A stretch of 64,000 bases of DNA, from assembly GCA_016124585.1 (NCBI GenBank), contig WGNL01000017.1:118267-182266 (forward strand). The letters are read 5' to 3'. The DNA comes from Bacteroidota bacterium. Lineage in GTDB: Bacteria > Bacteroidota > Bacteroidia > Chitinophagales > Saprospiraceae. Below are positions 25,188 through 34,023 of this stretch, one piece after another. Numbering within the stretch: position 1 is the first letter of the stretch; every line of letters starts with the position of its first letter. The position numbers and the translations under genes were made by a program. The notes under the pieces were generated by a model. It saw only the letters and a list, made by a program, of their open reading frames with translations. It did not search any database and had not been told where the DNA came from.

Positions 25188-28037
25188 TCAATCCGAAGTA
25201 TATCTCCCTTCACCCAATTTCGCATGAGCCGCCGCTAACCTCGCAATCGGCACCCGTGGGCCGGAGCAGGACACGTAGTCCAAACCAATTTTATGGCAGA
25301 AAGCGATGGAAGCCGGATGCCCGCCGTGCTCGCCGCAGATGCCGATTTTCAGGTTCGGGCGCTGCCTGCGGCCCCATTCTACGGCGATTTCCATCAGGCG
25401 ACCGACGCCCCTCACGTCCAGCACCTCGAACGGGTTGTCGTGTACCACGTCCATTTGTTGGTACAGCGGCAGGAATTTGTTCTCGGCGTCTTCCCGGCTG
25501 AAGGAATAGGTGGCTTGCGTCAGGTCGTTCGTTCCGAAGGAGAAAAACTCGGCGACTTTGGCCAGTTCGTCGGCCCGCATGGCCGCCCGTACCACTTCAA
25601 TCATGGAGCCGAACTTGAACTCCAACGGCGCCTTCATCTTGGCCTCAATCTTCTCCCGAATTTCATCCACAAAAACCTTCACGTGCTCCAGTTCCCGTGC
25701 GGTGCAGACCTGCGGCACCATGATTTCAGGGTGAACTTCCACACCAGCCGCTTGGCATTCAGCCGCCGCTTCGAGGATGGACTGGATCTGCATTTTATAA
25801 ATCTCAGGGTGGGTCAGGCCGAGCCTAACGCCCCGGTGGCCGAGCATCGGGTTCACCTCATGCAGCTCCTTGATTTTGCGGAGCATCAGCTCTTTTTTCT
25901 GGATGGCTTTGGTCACCAAATCAGCGCCCATCTGGTTGAACGGCGATGGGTAATCGTGCGCCAGTTCCTCCTTGGCTTCGAGCAGTCGCAGGCTGCCGTA
26001 GAGGTTGTTCACGCCGTCAATCGTCGTTTTCAAGTGGTGCAGATGTTCGAGTTCTCCCACCAGTTCCTCCTCGCTGGGCAGGAACTCGTGGATAGGCGGG
26101 TCAAGGAGTCGCACGGTCACTGGCCGTGGCGACATGGCCTTGAAGATGTCCACGAAATCCTGCCGCTGGATCGGCAGCAGGCGGTTGAGCGCCGCCTCCC
26201 GCTCCGTTGGTGTATTTGCGAGAATCATATCTATGACGATGGGCAGCCTGTCCACATCGTTGAACATTCGTTCCGTCCGGCAAAGTCCAATGCCCATTGC
26301 CCCAAACTCAACGGCCTTCTTCGCAGCGCCAGGCGTGTCCGCATTGGCGAAGACTTTCAGCTTCGCAATGTCGTCCGCCCAACTGAGCAGGGTTTGCAGT
26401 TCTTTGGTGAAAACGGGGTCAACCATCGGCACTTCACCTTGATAGACCTTGCCTGTGCCGCCGTCAATGGTGATGTAGTCGCCTTCGTGCAGTGTTTTTT
26501 CACCGATGACAGCCTGGCGCAGTTTCACGTCCACCGAGATGCCTTCGGCTCCGGCCACGCAGGGCTTGCCCATGCCACGAGCCACCACTGCAGCGTGCGA
26601 GGTCTTGCCGCCCCGGCTGGTCAGGATGCCTTGCGAAGCAAAGAAACCGTGGATGTCCTCCGGCTTGGTTTCTTCCCGAACGAGGATGACTTTTTGGCCA
26701 GCTTTGCCCAGCGCTTCCGCCCGGTCTGCATCGAAAACGCAGTGGCCGGAAGCAGCGCCCGGCGATGCGGGAAGCCCTTGCGCCAGCGCAACAGCCTTGT
26801 GTTTTGGGTCGAGGCGGCGGAAGAGCAGTTGCTCCAACATTTCCGGCTGGATGCGCAGCAGCGCCTGTTCCTTCGTAATTAAGCCTTCGTTCACCATTTC
26901 CACGGAAGTCCTGACGAGCGCCGTGGTGTTCATCTTGCCGTTGCGGGTCTGGAGGCAGTACAGCACCTCTTTTTCGATGGTGTACTCGAAGTCCTGCACC
27001 TCGTGGTAGTGGTTTTCGAGTTTGCTTCGCAAATCTTCGAGCTGGGCGTACATTTCGGGCATTTCGTTGGCCAGTTCGGCCACGGGTTTCGGGGTGCGGA
27101 TGCCCGCCACCACGTCCTCGCCCTGTGCGTTGGTGAGGTATTCGCCGAACATCAGGTTCTCACCAGTGCCGGGGTCACGGGTGAAGCCGACGCCCGTGGC
27201 ACTGTCCGTGCCCATGTTCCCGAAGACCATCGTGACGACGTTCACTGCAGTGCCGTTGGCCATGCTCGGCGTGATTTTGAATTCCCGGCGGTAATCCACG
27301 GCCCGCTTGCCCATCCATGAATTGAAAACGGCCTGGATGCTGATGCGGAGCTGTTCGTACACGTCCTCTGGGAACGGCCTGCCGGTGTGCTCCTGCACCA
27401 CTTTGCGGAAGCGCTCGCTGATTTCCTTGAGGTCGTCGGCGTTGAGGCCGATGTCCACTTTCACGCCAGCCCGGCGCTTGATTTCTTCGAAATGGTGGTC
27501 AAATTTTTCATCGGGAACGCCGAGCGCCACCTTGCCGAAGAGTTGGATGAAGCGGCGGTAGGCATCGTAGCCGAAGCGTTCGTTGCCCGTCTGCTTGATG
27601 AGGCCGGGCAGGGTCTTGGCATTGAGGCCGAGGTTGAGGATGGTGTCCATCATGCCGGGCATGGACATAGCGGAGCCGCTGCGCACCGATACGAGCAAGG
27701 GGTTCGACGCATCGCCGAAGCCCTTGCCAGTGGCCTTTTCGAGCCGTTTCACCTGCTCGACGACTTGGTTCATCAGCCCTTCTGGTAATTCTCTGTTTGG
27801 GTTGGCCAAATAACTAAGGCAGGCTTCCGTGCTGATGACGAAGCCCGGCGGCACGTTCAGCCCGATTTGGGTCATCTCGCAGAGGTTGGCCCCTTTGCCG
27901 CCGAGGAGTTGTTTGTTCTTGCCGTCGCCTTCCGAGAAGGCCCAGACAAATTTCTTGATGTCGGTTGGGATGGTAGCGACGTCGTCGCTGTCGTGAAAGG
28001 TGGATGATGTTAACATGACCTGAAAGATTTTTGGCAA
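25188..28037 (-). CDS. ppdK: Pyruvate, phosphate dikinase
   Basis: Interconverts pyruvate, ATP and phosphate with phosphoenolpyruvate, AMP and pyrophosphate. The 949 residues show the N-terminal nucleotide-binding domain (LLGGKGANLCEMTQIG, VSVRSGSAMSMPGMMDTIL), the phosphohistidine domain with GILTSRGGKTSHAAVVARG (His481 as catalytic carrier), and the C-terminal PEP/pyruvate TIM barrel with MLGHRGVRLG, FSFGTNDLTQ and GICGEHGGHP. A second possible start at 28016 (MLTSSTFHD) would remove 7 residues; neither is clearly favoured. The last motif usually reads GGDP and SCSPYRVP; here it is GGHP and SCSGPRVP, a modest deviation. The gene diverges from the phosphoesterase gene at 28213 and ends at a hairpin terminator. 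Confidence 0.97.
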   Translation of the reverse strand: MPKIFQVMLTSSTFHDSDDVATIPTDIKKFVWAFSEGDGKNKQLLGGKGANLCEMTQIGLNVPPGFVISTEACLSYLANPNRELPEGLMNQVVEQVKRLEKATGKGFGDASNPLLVSVRSGSAMSMPGMMDTILNLGLNAKTLPGLIKQTGNERFGYDAYRRFIQLFGKVALGVPDEKFDHHFEEIKRRAGVKVDIGLNADDLKEISERFRKVVQEHTGRPFPEDVYEQLRISIQAVFNSWMGKRAVDYRREFKITPSMANGTAVNVVTMVFGNMGTDSATGVGFTRDPGTGENLMFGEYLTNAQGEDVVAGIRTPKPVAELANEMPEMYAQLEDLRSKLENHYHEVQDFEYTIEKEVLYCLQTRNGKMNTTALVRTSVEMVNEGLITKEQALLRIQPEMLEQLLFRRLDPKHKAVALAQGLPASPGAASGHCVFDADRAEALGKAGQKVILVREETKPEDIHGFFASQGILTSRGGKTSHAAVVARGMGKPCVAGAEGISVDVKLRQAVIGEKTLHEGDYITIDGGTGKVYQGEVPMVDPVFTKELQTLLSWADDIAKLKVFANADTPGAAKKAVEFGAMGIGLCRTERMFNDVDRLPIVIDMILANTPTEREAALNRLLPIQRQDFVDIFKAMSPRPVTVRLLDPPIHEFLPSEEELVGELEHLHHLKTTIDGVNNLYGSLRLLEAKEELAHDYPSPFNQMGADLVTKAIQKKELMLRKIKELHEVNPMLGHRGVRLGLTHPEIYKMQIQSILEAAAECQAAGVEVHPEIMVPQVCTARELEHVKVFVDEIREKIEAKMKAPLEFKFGSMIEVVRAAMRADELAKVAEFFSFGTNDLTQATYSFSREDAENKFLPLYQQMDVVHDNPFEVLDVRGVGRLMEIAVEWGRRQRPNLKIGICGEHGGHPASIAFCHKIGLDYVSCSGPRVPIARLAAAHAKLGEGRYTSD

Positions 28038-28212
28038 AGTTTAGGTGTGGCAGGGTGGTGGGAAATGACGAATCGCATTGAGGAGGGAGAGGAAAATCAT
28101 CGGCGGAGCCATTGTAGCGTTTCGTTAGTGTTGGCTTTAAATTAAGTTTAGGTAAATTGCGCAGCAACTTTATTCAATTGCCTTTTTTTGCAAAAATCAA
28201 TCGTAACCATCT

Positions 28213-30645
28213 ATGAAAAATCACTACTTCCTGCTGCCTGCGGCCATATTGCTCGCCCTGTTTTTCACCCAATGCAAAACCGCCCAACGGGCTGCCAGCA
28301 ACCAACTTTACCAAACCCTTGCTGCCAAAAGGGTACAGCTTCCCAACCAGTGGAGCCTCACGCCAGCGGGTGAGGTACACCGTCAGCTCGGTGACCTGCC
28401 GCTGCAAATCGCCCTTTCGCCGGCCGGCAAATTGATGGCTGTGACCTGCAACGGGGTAGGGGAGCAGAAAATCCAGCTCTTCCGTAGCGGCGATGCCGTG
28501 CAGCTCTCGGAAATCGTCATTCCGAAGGCGTGGTACGGGCTTGCTTTCAGCAAGGATGGCAAGATGCTTTTCGCCTCCGGCGGCAACGACAACCTTGTGG
28601 CGGTCTTCAAAATTGAAAACAACCAACTGGTGCGGGACGGCGAAATTGTGCTGGGGCAGCCTTGGAGCAAGGACAAAATCTGCCCGACGGGCCTCGCATT
28701 GGACGAGCCGAACAACCACCTGTTGGCAGGGTCGAAGGAGGATAATTCGCTCTACGTCTGCGATTTGCGCAGCAAAAGAGTGGAAAAGAAAATCCCGGTC
28801 GGCGGCGAGGTGTTCGGCGTCCTCGTTTCCCAAAAAAGAAGCGAAGCATACGTGTCGCTCTGGGGCCTAAAAAAAGTGCTGGTATTTGACTTGAAAACCT
28901 TGGTGCAAAAGGCCGAAATCGCCACGGGCGACCACCCGAACGAGATGATTTTGAACAAAAAAGAAGACCTGCTGCTGGTCGCCAATTCGCACGACAACTC
29001 GGTTTCGGTGATTGACCTGCCCAGCCGGAAAACGCTGGAAGTGTTGAACTGTGCCCTTTTCCCCGACTCCCCGAACGGCTCGACGACGAACAGTCTCGCT
29101 TTCGGCAAGGAGGACGAAACGCTCTACATCGCCAATGCTGACAACAACTGCCTCGCCGTTTTCGACATGGAAAATCGGGGCGAGAGCCGTCCGCTCGGCT
29201 TCATCCCGACGGGCTGGTACCCGACCAGTGTGCGTTTTGCCGGAGGCAAAATCATGGTCGCCAACGGCAAAGGCATGTCCTCGCTGGCCAATCCCGACGG
29301 CCCCAGCCCACTGAAAAAGGCGCACGACGGCCGTGCCGAACAGTACATCGGCGCCCTGTTTTTAGGAACACTGAGTGTGATTCCACCACCTTCGGCAAAC
29401 GAGTTGGCGGTGTACTCCAAGTTGGTTTATGAAAATACGCCTTACAAAAAGGAAAAGGAAATGCTGGCGGAAGGCGAAGCCGGAAATCCAATACCGATGC
29501 GGGTTGGCGATGCTTCGCCGATTAAATACGTATTCTACGTCATTAAAGAAAACCGCACCTACGATCAGGTGCTCGGAGACGTCAAGGAGGGCAACGGCGA
29601 CCCAGCACTTTGCCTTTTCCCGGAAAAAATTACCCCGAATCAACATGCCATCGTGCGGGATTTTTCGCTGTTTGATAATTTCTACGTAAATGCGGAGGTG
29701 AGCGCAGATGGCCACGATTGGAGCACGGCCGCCTATGCCAATGATTTCAACGAAAAGACTTGGCCAACGAGCTACGGTGGTCGGGGCGGTAATTACGATT
29801 TCGAGGCGAATCGACCCATCGCTCGGCCAAGGGGCGGGTACATCTGGGACGCCTGCAAGCGGGCGGAGGTGAGCTACCGCACCTATGGCGAATTTGCCGA
29901 CGATAGCAAGCCGAATTACGAGACCATCGCTGGCCATTTCTGCCCTGGCTACTCGGCTTGGGACATGAATTACAAGGATATTTCGAGGGAGGCAGACTGG
30001 CAGCGGGATTTTGATAGCCTGCTAAACATCAATCAGGTAGCCCGCTTCAACAGTCTCCGTTTCGGCAACGACCACACGAGCGGAATGTCCAAGGGCGCCT
30101 ACTCGCCCTATGCTGCCGTTGCCGACAACGACCAAGCCGTCGGACGTTTGGTGGAGCATATTTCCCACTCGAAAATCTGGAAGGAGAGCGCTATTTTCAT
30201 CTTGGAGGACGATGCCCAGAACGGTGCCGACCACGTGGATGCCCACCGCAGCACGGCCTACGTCATCAGCCCTTACACCCGCCGGAATTTTGTGGATCAC
30301 ACGATGTACTCGACTTCTTCCATGCTCCGCACCATCGAATTGATTTTGGGACTGTCACCCATGAGCCAGTACGATGCTGCCGCTACGCCGATGTGGCGCT
30401 GTTTCACGGCCACGCCAGATTTTACGCCGTTCATGGCCAAACCTGCCCAAGTGGACATCGAGGAGCGAAACATGGCGGTGAACGACCTGAGCCGCATCAG
30501 CGAAACCTTCAATCTCGCCCAAGTGGATGCTGTGCCCGACCGCCTCTTCAACGAAGTGCTCTGGAAAGCACTAAAAGGGACGGAGATGCCTGCGCCGAGG
30601 CGGGCGGCTTGGGTGAAGGCAGGAGAAGAGGAAGAGGAGGATTGA
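28213..30645 (+). CDS. YVTN beta-propeller / phosphoesterase lipoprotein
   Basis: An 810-residue paralogue of the protein at 5045-7792. The signal LLPAAILLALFFTQC ends at Cys21, so a lipid anchor is likely (Gln before Cys is unusual but occurs in this phylum). Propeller blades cover about residues 60-400 (KDGKMLFASGGNDNLVAVF, NKKEDLLLVANSHDNSV). The C-terminal half is a phosphoesterase domain with VFYVIKENRTYDQVLG, NAEVSADGHDW, RFGNDHTSG and LEDDAQNGADHVDAHR, matching the same metal and substrate segments as its paralogue. It ends in an acidic tail, EEEEED. The presumed role is phosphate-ester cleavage at the cell surface; the substrate is unknown. Confidence 0.86.
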   Translation: MKNHYFLLPAAILLALFFTQCKTAQRAASNQLYQTLAAKRVQLPNQWSLTPAGEVHRQLGDLPLQIALSPAGKLMAVTCNGVGEQKIQLFRSGDAVQLSEIVIPKAWYGLAFSKDGKMLFASGGNDNLVAVFKIENNQLVRDGEIVLGQPWSKDKICPTGLALDEPNNHLLAGSKEDNSLYVCDLRSKRVEKKIPVGGEVFGVLVSQKRSEAYVSLWGLKKVLVFDLKTLVQKAEIATGDHPNEMILNKKEDLLLVANSHDNSVSVIDLPSRKTLEVLNCALFPDSPNGSTTNSLAFGKEDETLYIANADNNCLAVFDMENRGESRPLGFIPTGWYPTSVRFAGGKIMVANGKGMSSLANPDGPSPLKKAHDGRAEQYIGALFLGTLSVIPPPSANELAVYSKLVYENTPYKKEKEMLAEGEAGNPIPMRVGDASPIKYVFYVIKENRTYDQVLGDVKEGNGDPALCLFPEKITPNQHAIVRDFSLFDNFYVNAEVSADGHDWSTAAYANDFNEKTWPTSYGGRGGNYDFEANRPIARPRGGYIWDACKRAEVSYRTYGEFADDSKPNYETIAGHFCPGYSAWDMNYKDISREADWQRDFDSLLNINQVARFNSLRFGNDHTSGMSKGAYSPYAAVADNDQAVGRLVEHISHSKIWKESAIFILEDDAQNGADHVDAHRSTAYVISPYTRRNFVDHTMYSTSSMLRTIELILGLSPMSQYDAAATPMWRCFTATPDFTPFMAKPAQVDIEERNMAVNDLSRISETFNLAQVDAVPDRLFNEVLWKALKGTEMPAPRRAAWVKAGEEEEED

Positions 30646-30916
30646 TAATTGGGATTTTGCTGGCAAATCTTTAACATTGAGCAAGCAGAATCACTAGTCA
30701 ATGTCTAAGCAAAAATCAACGCACAGGGGCTGGGAGTCACCATCGAGCAGGTGATAAAGTTAGGTACTTGCAAAACCGAAACGTCTTCACGCAATTGACC
30801 CAATTATTTTGAGAAGGGTAGTGATGAAAAGCACCAGCTTTGAAGCTTAGCAAATGCGCAGATGTTGCGAGCCACGTTCCTAGATTTTGAATTGTTGGAG
30901 TGGTGTCCAAATTTTT
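30646..30916. other. Intergenic region without a recognisable gene
   Basis: The 271 bp between convergent genes show only short broken frames on both strands. GATTTTGA (30883-30890) and TCAAAATC (30917-30924) form an 8-bp inverted repeat that includes the SDR stop codon. It may hold remnants of a decayed gene or mobile element; no family was recognised. Confidence 0.4.
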
Positions 30917-31660
30917 TCAAAATCCAATTGAGTTGCCACCGTCTACCTTTATCACCTCCCCCGTGACGAAGCTGCTGGCATCGCTGGCCAGAAACCATGC
31001 TGCGTTGGCGATGTCATCGGGTTGACCCATTTTGCCCATTGGTGTACGGGCTAGGGCCCGATTCATACGTTCGGGGTCACTTTCAAAAGCTTTCGAAGTC
31101 ATTGCGGTGACGATGAAGCCGGGAGCAATGCAGTTGACCCGGATTCCGTCCGCCGACAGCTCCGAGGCCATGGCTCGTGCCATGCCTTCGAGCGCCGTTT
31201 TGCTGGCGGAATAGGCAATGACCTTCGGTAGGCCGTACTGTGCTGCCATGCTGCTGATGTGGATGATGCTTCCCGATTTTTGCGGCAGCATCACCTTCAC
31301 TACTTCTCGGGACAGGGCAAAAACGGCTGTCACGTTGGTTAGAACTACTTTTTGAAAGTCTTCGTCTGTAACCTCGATAAATGGTTTTTTCATGTTGATG
31401 CCAGCATTGTTCACCAGCACGTCGATGCGGCCGTGTTGCTCGGCAATTTTTTGGACAAAAGCGGGGATGCTGTCCAGCGCTTCCATATCCAATGGTACCG
31501 CCCGGCAATTTTCGCCAATGGCGGCCTGCGCATTTTGCAGCTTTTCAAGGTTACGCCCAGTAATGTACACCAGCATTCCCTCCACTGCAAATTTTTGAGC
31601 GATGGCGAAGCCAATGCCTGAGCCCCCGCCCGTTACGATTGCGATTTTTTGTTTATTCAT
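30917..31660 (-). CDS. Short-chain dehydrogenase/reductase, probably for a sugar acid
   Basis: An SDR-family oxidoreductase of 247 residues. The start at 31660 gives MNKQKIAIVTGGGSGIGFA with the NAD(P)-binding TGGGSGIG; the frame open from 31708 only adds residues from the end of the upstream gene. NNAG is at about residue 85, the catalytic Ser is in IIHISSMAAQYG, and Tyr and Lys are in YSASKTALEG. The ending VTGEVIKVDGGNSIGF is typical. It starts 7 bp after the alpha-glucuronidase gene, so they form an operon. Context suggests a fructuronate/mannonate or gluconate-type oxidoreductase that would feed uxuA, but SDR sequences do not allow a firm substrate call. Confidence 0.85.
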   Translation of the reverse strand: MNKQKIAIVTGGGSGIGFAIAQKFAVEGMLVYITGRNLEKLQNAQAAIGENCRAVPLDMEALDSIPAFVQKIAEQHGRIDVLVNNAGINMKKPFIEVTDEDFQKVVLTNVTAVFALSREVVKVMLPQKSGSIIHISSMAAQYGLPKVIAYSASKTALEGMARAMASELSADGIRVNCIAPGFIVTAMTSKAFESDPERMNRALARTPMGKMGQPDDIANAAWFLASDASSFVTGEVIKVDGGNSIGF

Positions 31661-31667
31661 TTTAAAA

Positions 31668-33827
31668 CTACCACCGTGGTCGGATGCCCGGTGAATATGG
31701 ATAATCAAGTGATTTGTAAAAGTCTAAAGTATGGGCTGGTTTTTCGTATCCTTCGGGAATGGGCAAATTAGAAAAAGTCTGGAAGTAGGATAGGCAGGCA
31801 TCCCGCCACCATTTCGCCTCTTTTTCTTGGATTTGGAGCATCATGTCTACCTCGCTGAAACGCTCCTCGTCCACCATCCCCTTCAGCGATTGCCAGTTTC
31901 GTCGCATTTCGGCCACATCATTTGCGCCTTTGTAATAATGTTCGCAAAGTTCTACCCATAGGGTTTTGCCGGAGGCGAGTTTTTCATTCCAACCTACATG
32001 ATGGAACCAGAGCAAGTATTTTTCGGGGCATTTTTTTCTTGAAGAAAACATCTCCCGCACAGGCATGGCATATTGTTCCACGGCGTTGCTGCCCGATGAT
32101 GTTCGGTCGAAGCCAATGCCGAGGCTGTCGGCCCGGTGGTAGTACGTCGGGTTCCATTCTGGTCGGCTCAGGTCGCCGACCCAAGGACCTGGGCCGTAAT
32201 GGTGGCCTGTAGCCATGATGTGGTGCAGGCCAAGCGGAGTCATGTAATTCACACAAGCTTCATGGCTGTTGAGCATTATTTTCTTCACCGATTCTACAAA
32301 TTTTTCATCATTGGAAAAAGTCATGCGTATCCACTCATCTGCAATTTTTTCAGAGGAAAAATCTGAGTCCCAGGCCAGCCGCCCGAAAGCGTACCAATTG
32401 GCTTGGCCAAAATGATAGCCCGTCCAGTTGCGGTCGTTGCCGACATTGGAAACGCCAGCGATGCCGGTCAATGTTTCTTTGTTTTTTGTTTTTGAACTTC
32501 TGAGCACGTTAGCCACAGTCGAGCCAACGCCGTTGGTTTGCATGTCAAAATCAAGTACTTCCTTCCACATCGGGGCTAAAAAAACGAGATGGGTGCCTTG
32601 GCCGGTGTACTCTTGCGTAATTTGAAATTCCATCATCAGCGGTGTTTCCGGCATGGCACCAAACATGGGGTGTGCGGGTTCACGAGGCTGGAAGTCAATC
32701 GGGCCATTTTTCACCTGGATCATCACATTGCTACGAAAACTGCCATCCATCGGCACGAATTCGCTATAGGCTTGCCTGTGGCGGTCGGTTGTATCTTCGG
32801 CGCTGTACACGAAGGCGCGCCACATGACGATGCCGCCATGCGGTGCGAGTGCGTCGGCGAGAAGATTGGCACCGTCGGCGTGACTGCGACCGTAGTTTTG
32901 GGGACCGGGCTGGCCTTCGGAATTCGCCTTCACCACGAAACCACCGAAGTCAGGCACAAGTCGGTAGATTTCCTCAGCTTTTTCTTTCCACCATTTTTGA
33001 ACAGTGGGGTCGAGTGGGTCGGCAGTGGAGAGTTTTCCCAATTCGATGGGGGCGCTGAATCGGGCGGTGAGGTACACCTTTATATTGTAGGGTCGCAGTA
33101 AGTCAGCCAATGCCTTTACTTTTTCGAGATAATCTGGACGGAGGACAAGTGCGTTGGCGTTCACGTTTGTAAGCACCGTGCCGTTGATGCCGATGGAGGC
33201 ATTGGCGCGGGCGTAGTCGGTGTAGCGAGGGTCTAGGTAGTCGGGTAGGGTGTGCCAGTTCCAGATTGAAAACCCGGCATAGCCACGTTCGACAGTGCGG
33301 TCGAGGTTGTCCCAGTGGTTGAGTATTCGCCGTTGAAGCTTTGGGGAGCTAGAAATGTTAAGATTGTCAATGGGTTGGTTGGTTTGAAGTAGTCGCAAAA
33401 AATGGAAGACACCATAAAGTACCCCCGCATCACTGTTGGCTGCAATAACAGTATTTGTTTTATCGGTAAAAATTGTAAAGCCTTCATTGCCAAGAGGTTC
33501 CAATTTTTTTTCAAGTCGCATTTTTGCAATCAAAGGTGAACCTGTAGGCGTTCCAGCAATCAATATTCCTTGCTGTTCGCTTGATTTTGCCTTTGGGATT
33601 TTATTGTCCAGCAACCCTTCCAAGCCCATTCCCAATTCTTTCGATGCGGCTTCCAAGGTGGGAGAATTTCCTTCCACGAGCCAGCATTTAATATGGTCTT
33701 GATACGATTTTTGCCATTGGGCGTTCTTAATCTTGTTATATCGGAGCCAAAGCCGATAACCATCTTCTGCATAAATGTGGGGTGCAAAAAACAGCGTCGC
33801 AAAAAAAATAAGTATTGTTTTGCTCAT
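31668..33827 (-). CDS. aguA: Alpha-glucuronidase, GH67
   Basis: Removes (4-O-methyl)glucuronic acid side groups from xylo-oligosaccharides. The 719 residues begin with a signal peptide cleaved near HIYA, so the enzyme works in the periplasm. GH67 landmarks are GYRLWLRY at the start, LRRILNHWDNLDRTVERGYAG-like RILNHWDNLDRTVERGYAG, FGGFVVKANSEGQPGP with the likely acid Glu, IDFQPREP (Asp) and MEFQITQEYTGQGTHLVFL (Glu), and GYHFGQANWYAFGRLAWD. The length is normal for the family. It is transcribed divergently from the LacI-type regulator and followed by the SDR gene. It links this cluster to uxuA and xylBA at the window start. Confidence 0.95.
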   Translation of the reverse strand: MSKTILIFFATLFFAPHIYAEDGYRLWLRYNKIKNAQWQKSYQDHIKCWLVEGNSPTLEAASKELGMGLEGLLDNKIPKAKSSEQQGILIAGTPTGSPLIAKMRLEKKLEPLGNEGFTIFTDKTNTVIAANSDAGVLYGVFHFLRLLQTNQPIDNLNISSSPKLQRRILNHWDNLDRTVERGYAGFSIWNWHTLPDYLDPRYTDYARANASIGINGTVLTNVNANALVLRPDYLEKVKALADLLRPYNIKVYLTARFSAPIELGKLSTADPLDPTVQKWWKEKAEEIYRLVPDFGGFVVKANSEGQPGPQNYGRSHADGANLLADALAPHGGIVMWRAFVYSAEDTTDRHRQAYSEFVPMDGSFRSNVMIQVKNGPIDFQPREPAHPMFGAMPETPLMMEFQITQEYTGQGTHLVFLAPMWKEVLDFDMQTNGVGSTVANVLRSSKTKNKETLTGIAGVSNVGNDRNWTGYHFGQANWYAFGRLAWDSDFSSEKIADEWIRMTFSNDEKFVESVKKIMLNSHEACVNYMTPLGLHHIMATGHHYGPGPWVGDLSRPEWNPTYYHRADSLGIGFDRTSSGSNAVEQYAMPVREMFSSRKKCPEKYLLWFHHVGWNEKLASGKTLWVELCEHYYKGANDVAEMRRNWQSLKGMVDEERFSEVDMMLQIQEKEAKWWRDACLSYFQTFSNLPIPEGYEKPAHTLDFYKSLDYPYSPGIRPRW

Positions 33828-33897
33828 AATAGCCTGTCCGTCTTGGTTAACTTATAAATTAGGTATATGTGGCGAAGCTATAAAATTTTGCATTAAT

Positions 33898-33907
33898 CAA
33901 TCGATTG
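33898..33907. promoter_or_regulatory. Candidate LacI-family operator
   Basis: CAATCGATTG is a perfect 10-bp palindrome with the central CG common in LacI/GalR operators. It lies in the 196-bp gap between aguA (- strand) and the LacI-type gene (+ strand), 71 bp before the aguA start. Confidence 0.4.
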
Positions 33908-34023
33908 CGTTGTGTAAATGGCCACTTTTTGACACAGAACCCGCAAACAATAATTCTGTTTTAATTGCCATTTTTGCCCAATGCTCTAAAAAACTATGAC
34001 ATGCTGTGTATCAATTGTATTCA

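Noticed and set aside
25293..26882. 529-residue open frame on the + strand
   Set aside because: Antisense to ppdK, whose motifs cover the region. Rich in His and Arg in the way typical of shadow frames.
30804..30998. 64-residue open frame on the - strand after the SDR gene
   Set aside because: It overlaps the SDR 3' end, has no start context and no recognised family; possibly decayed DNA.
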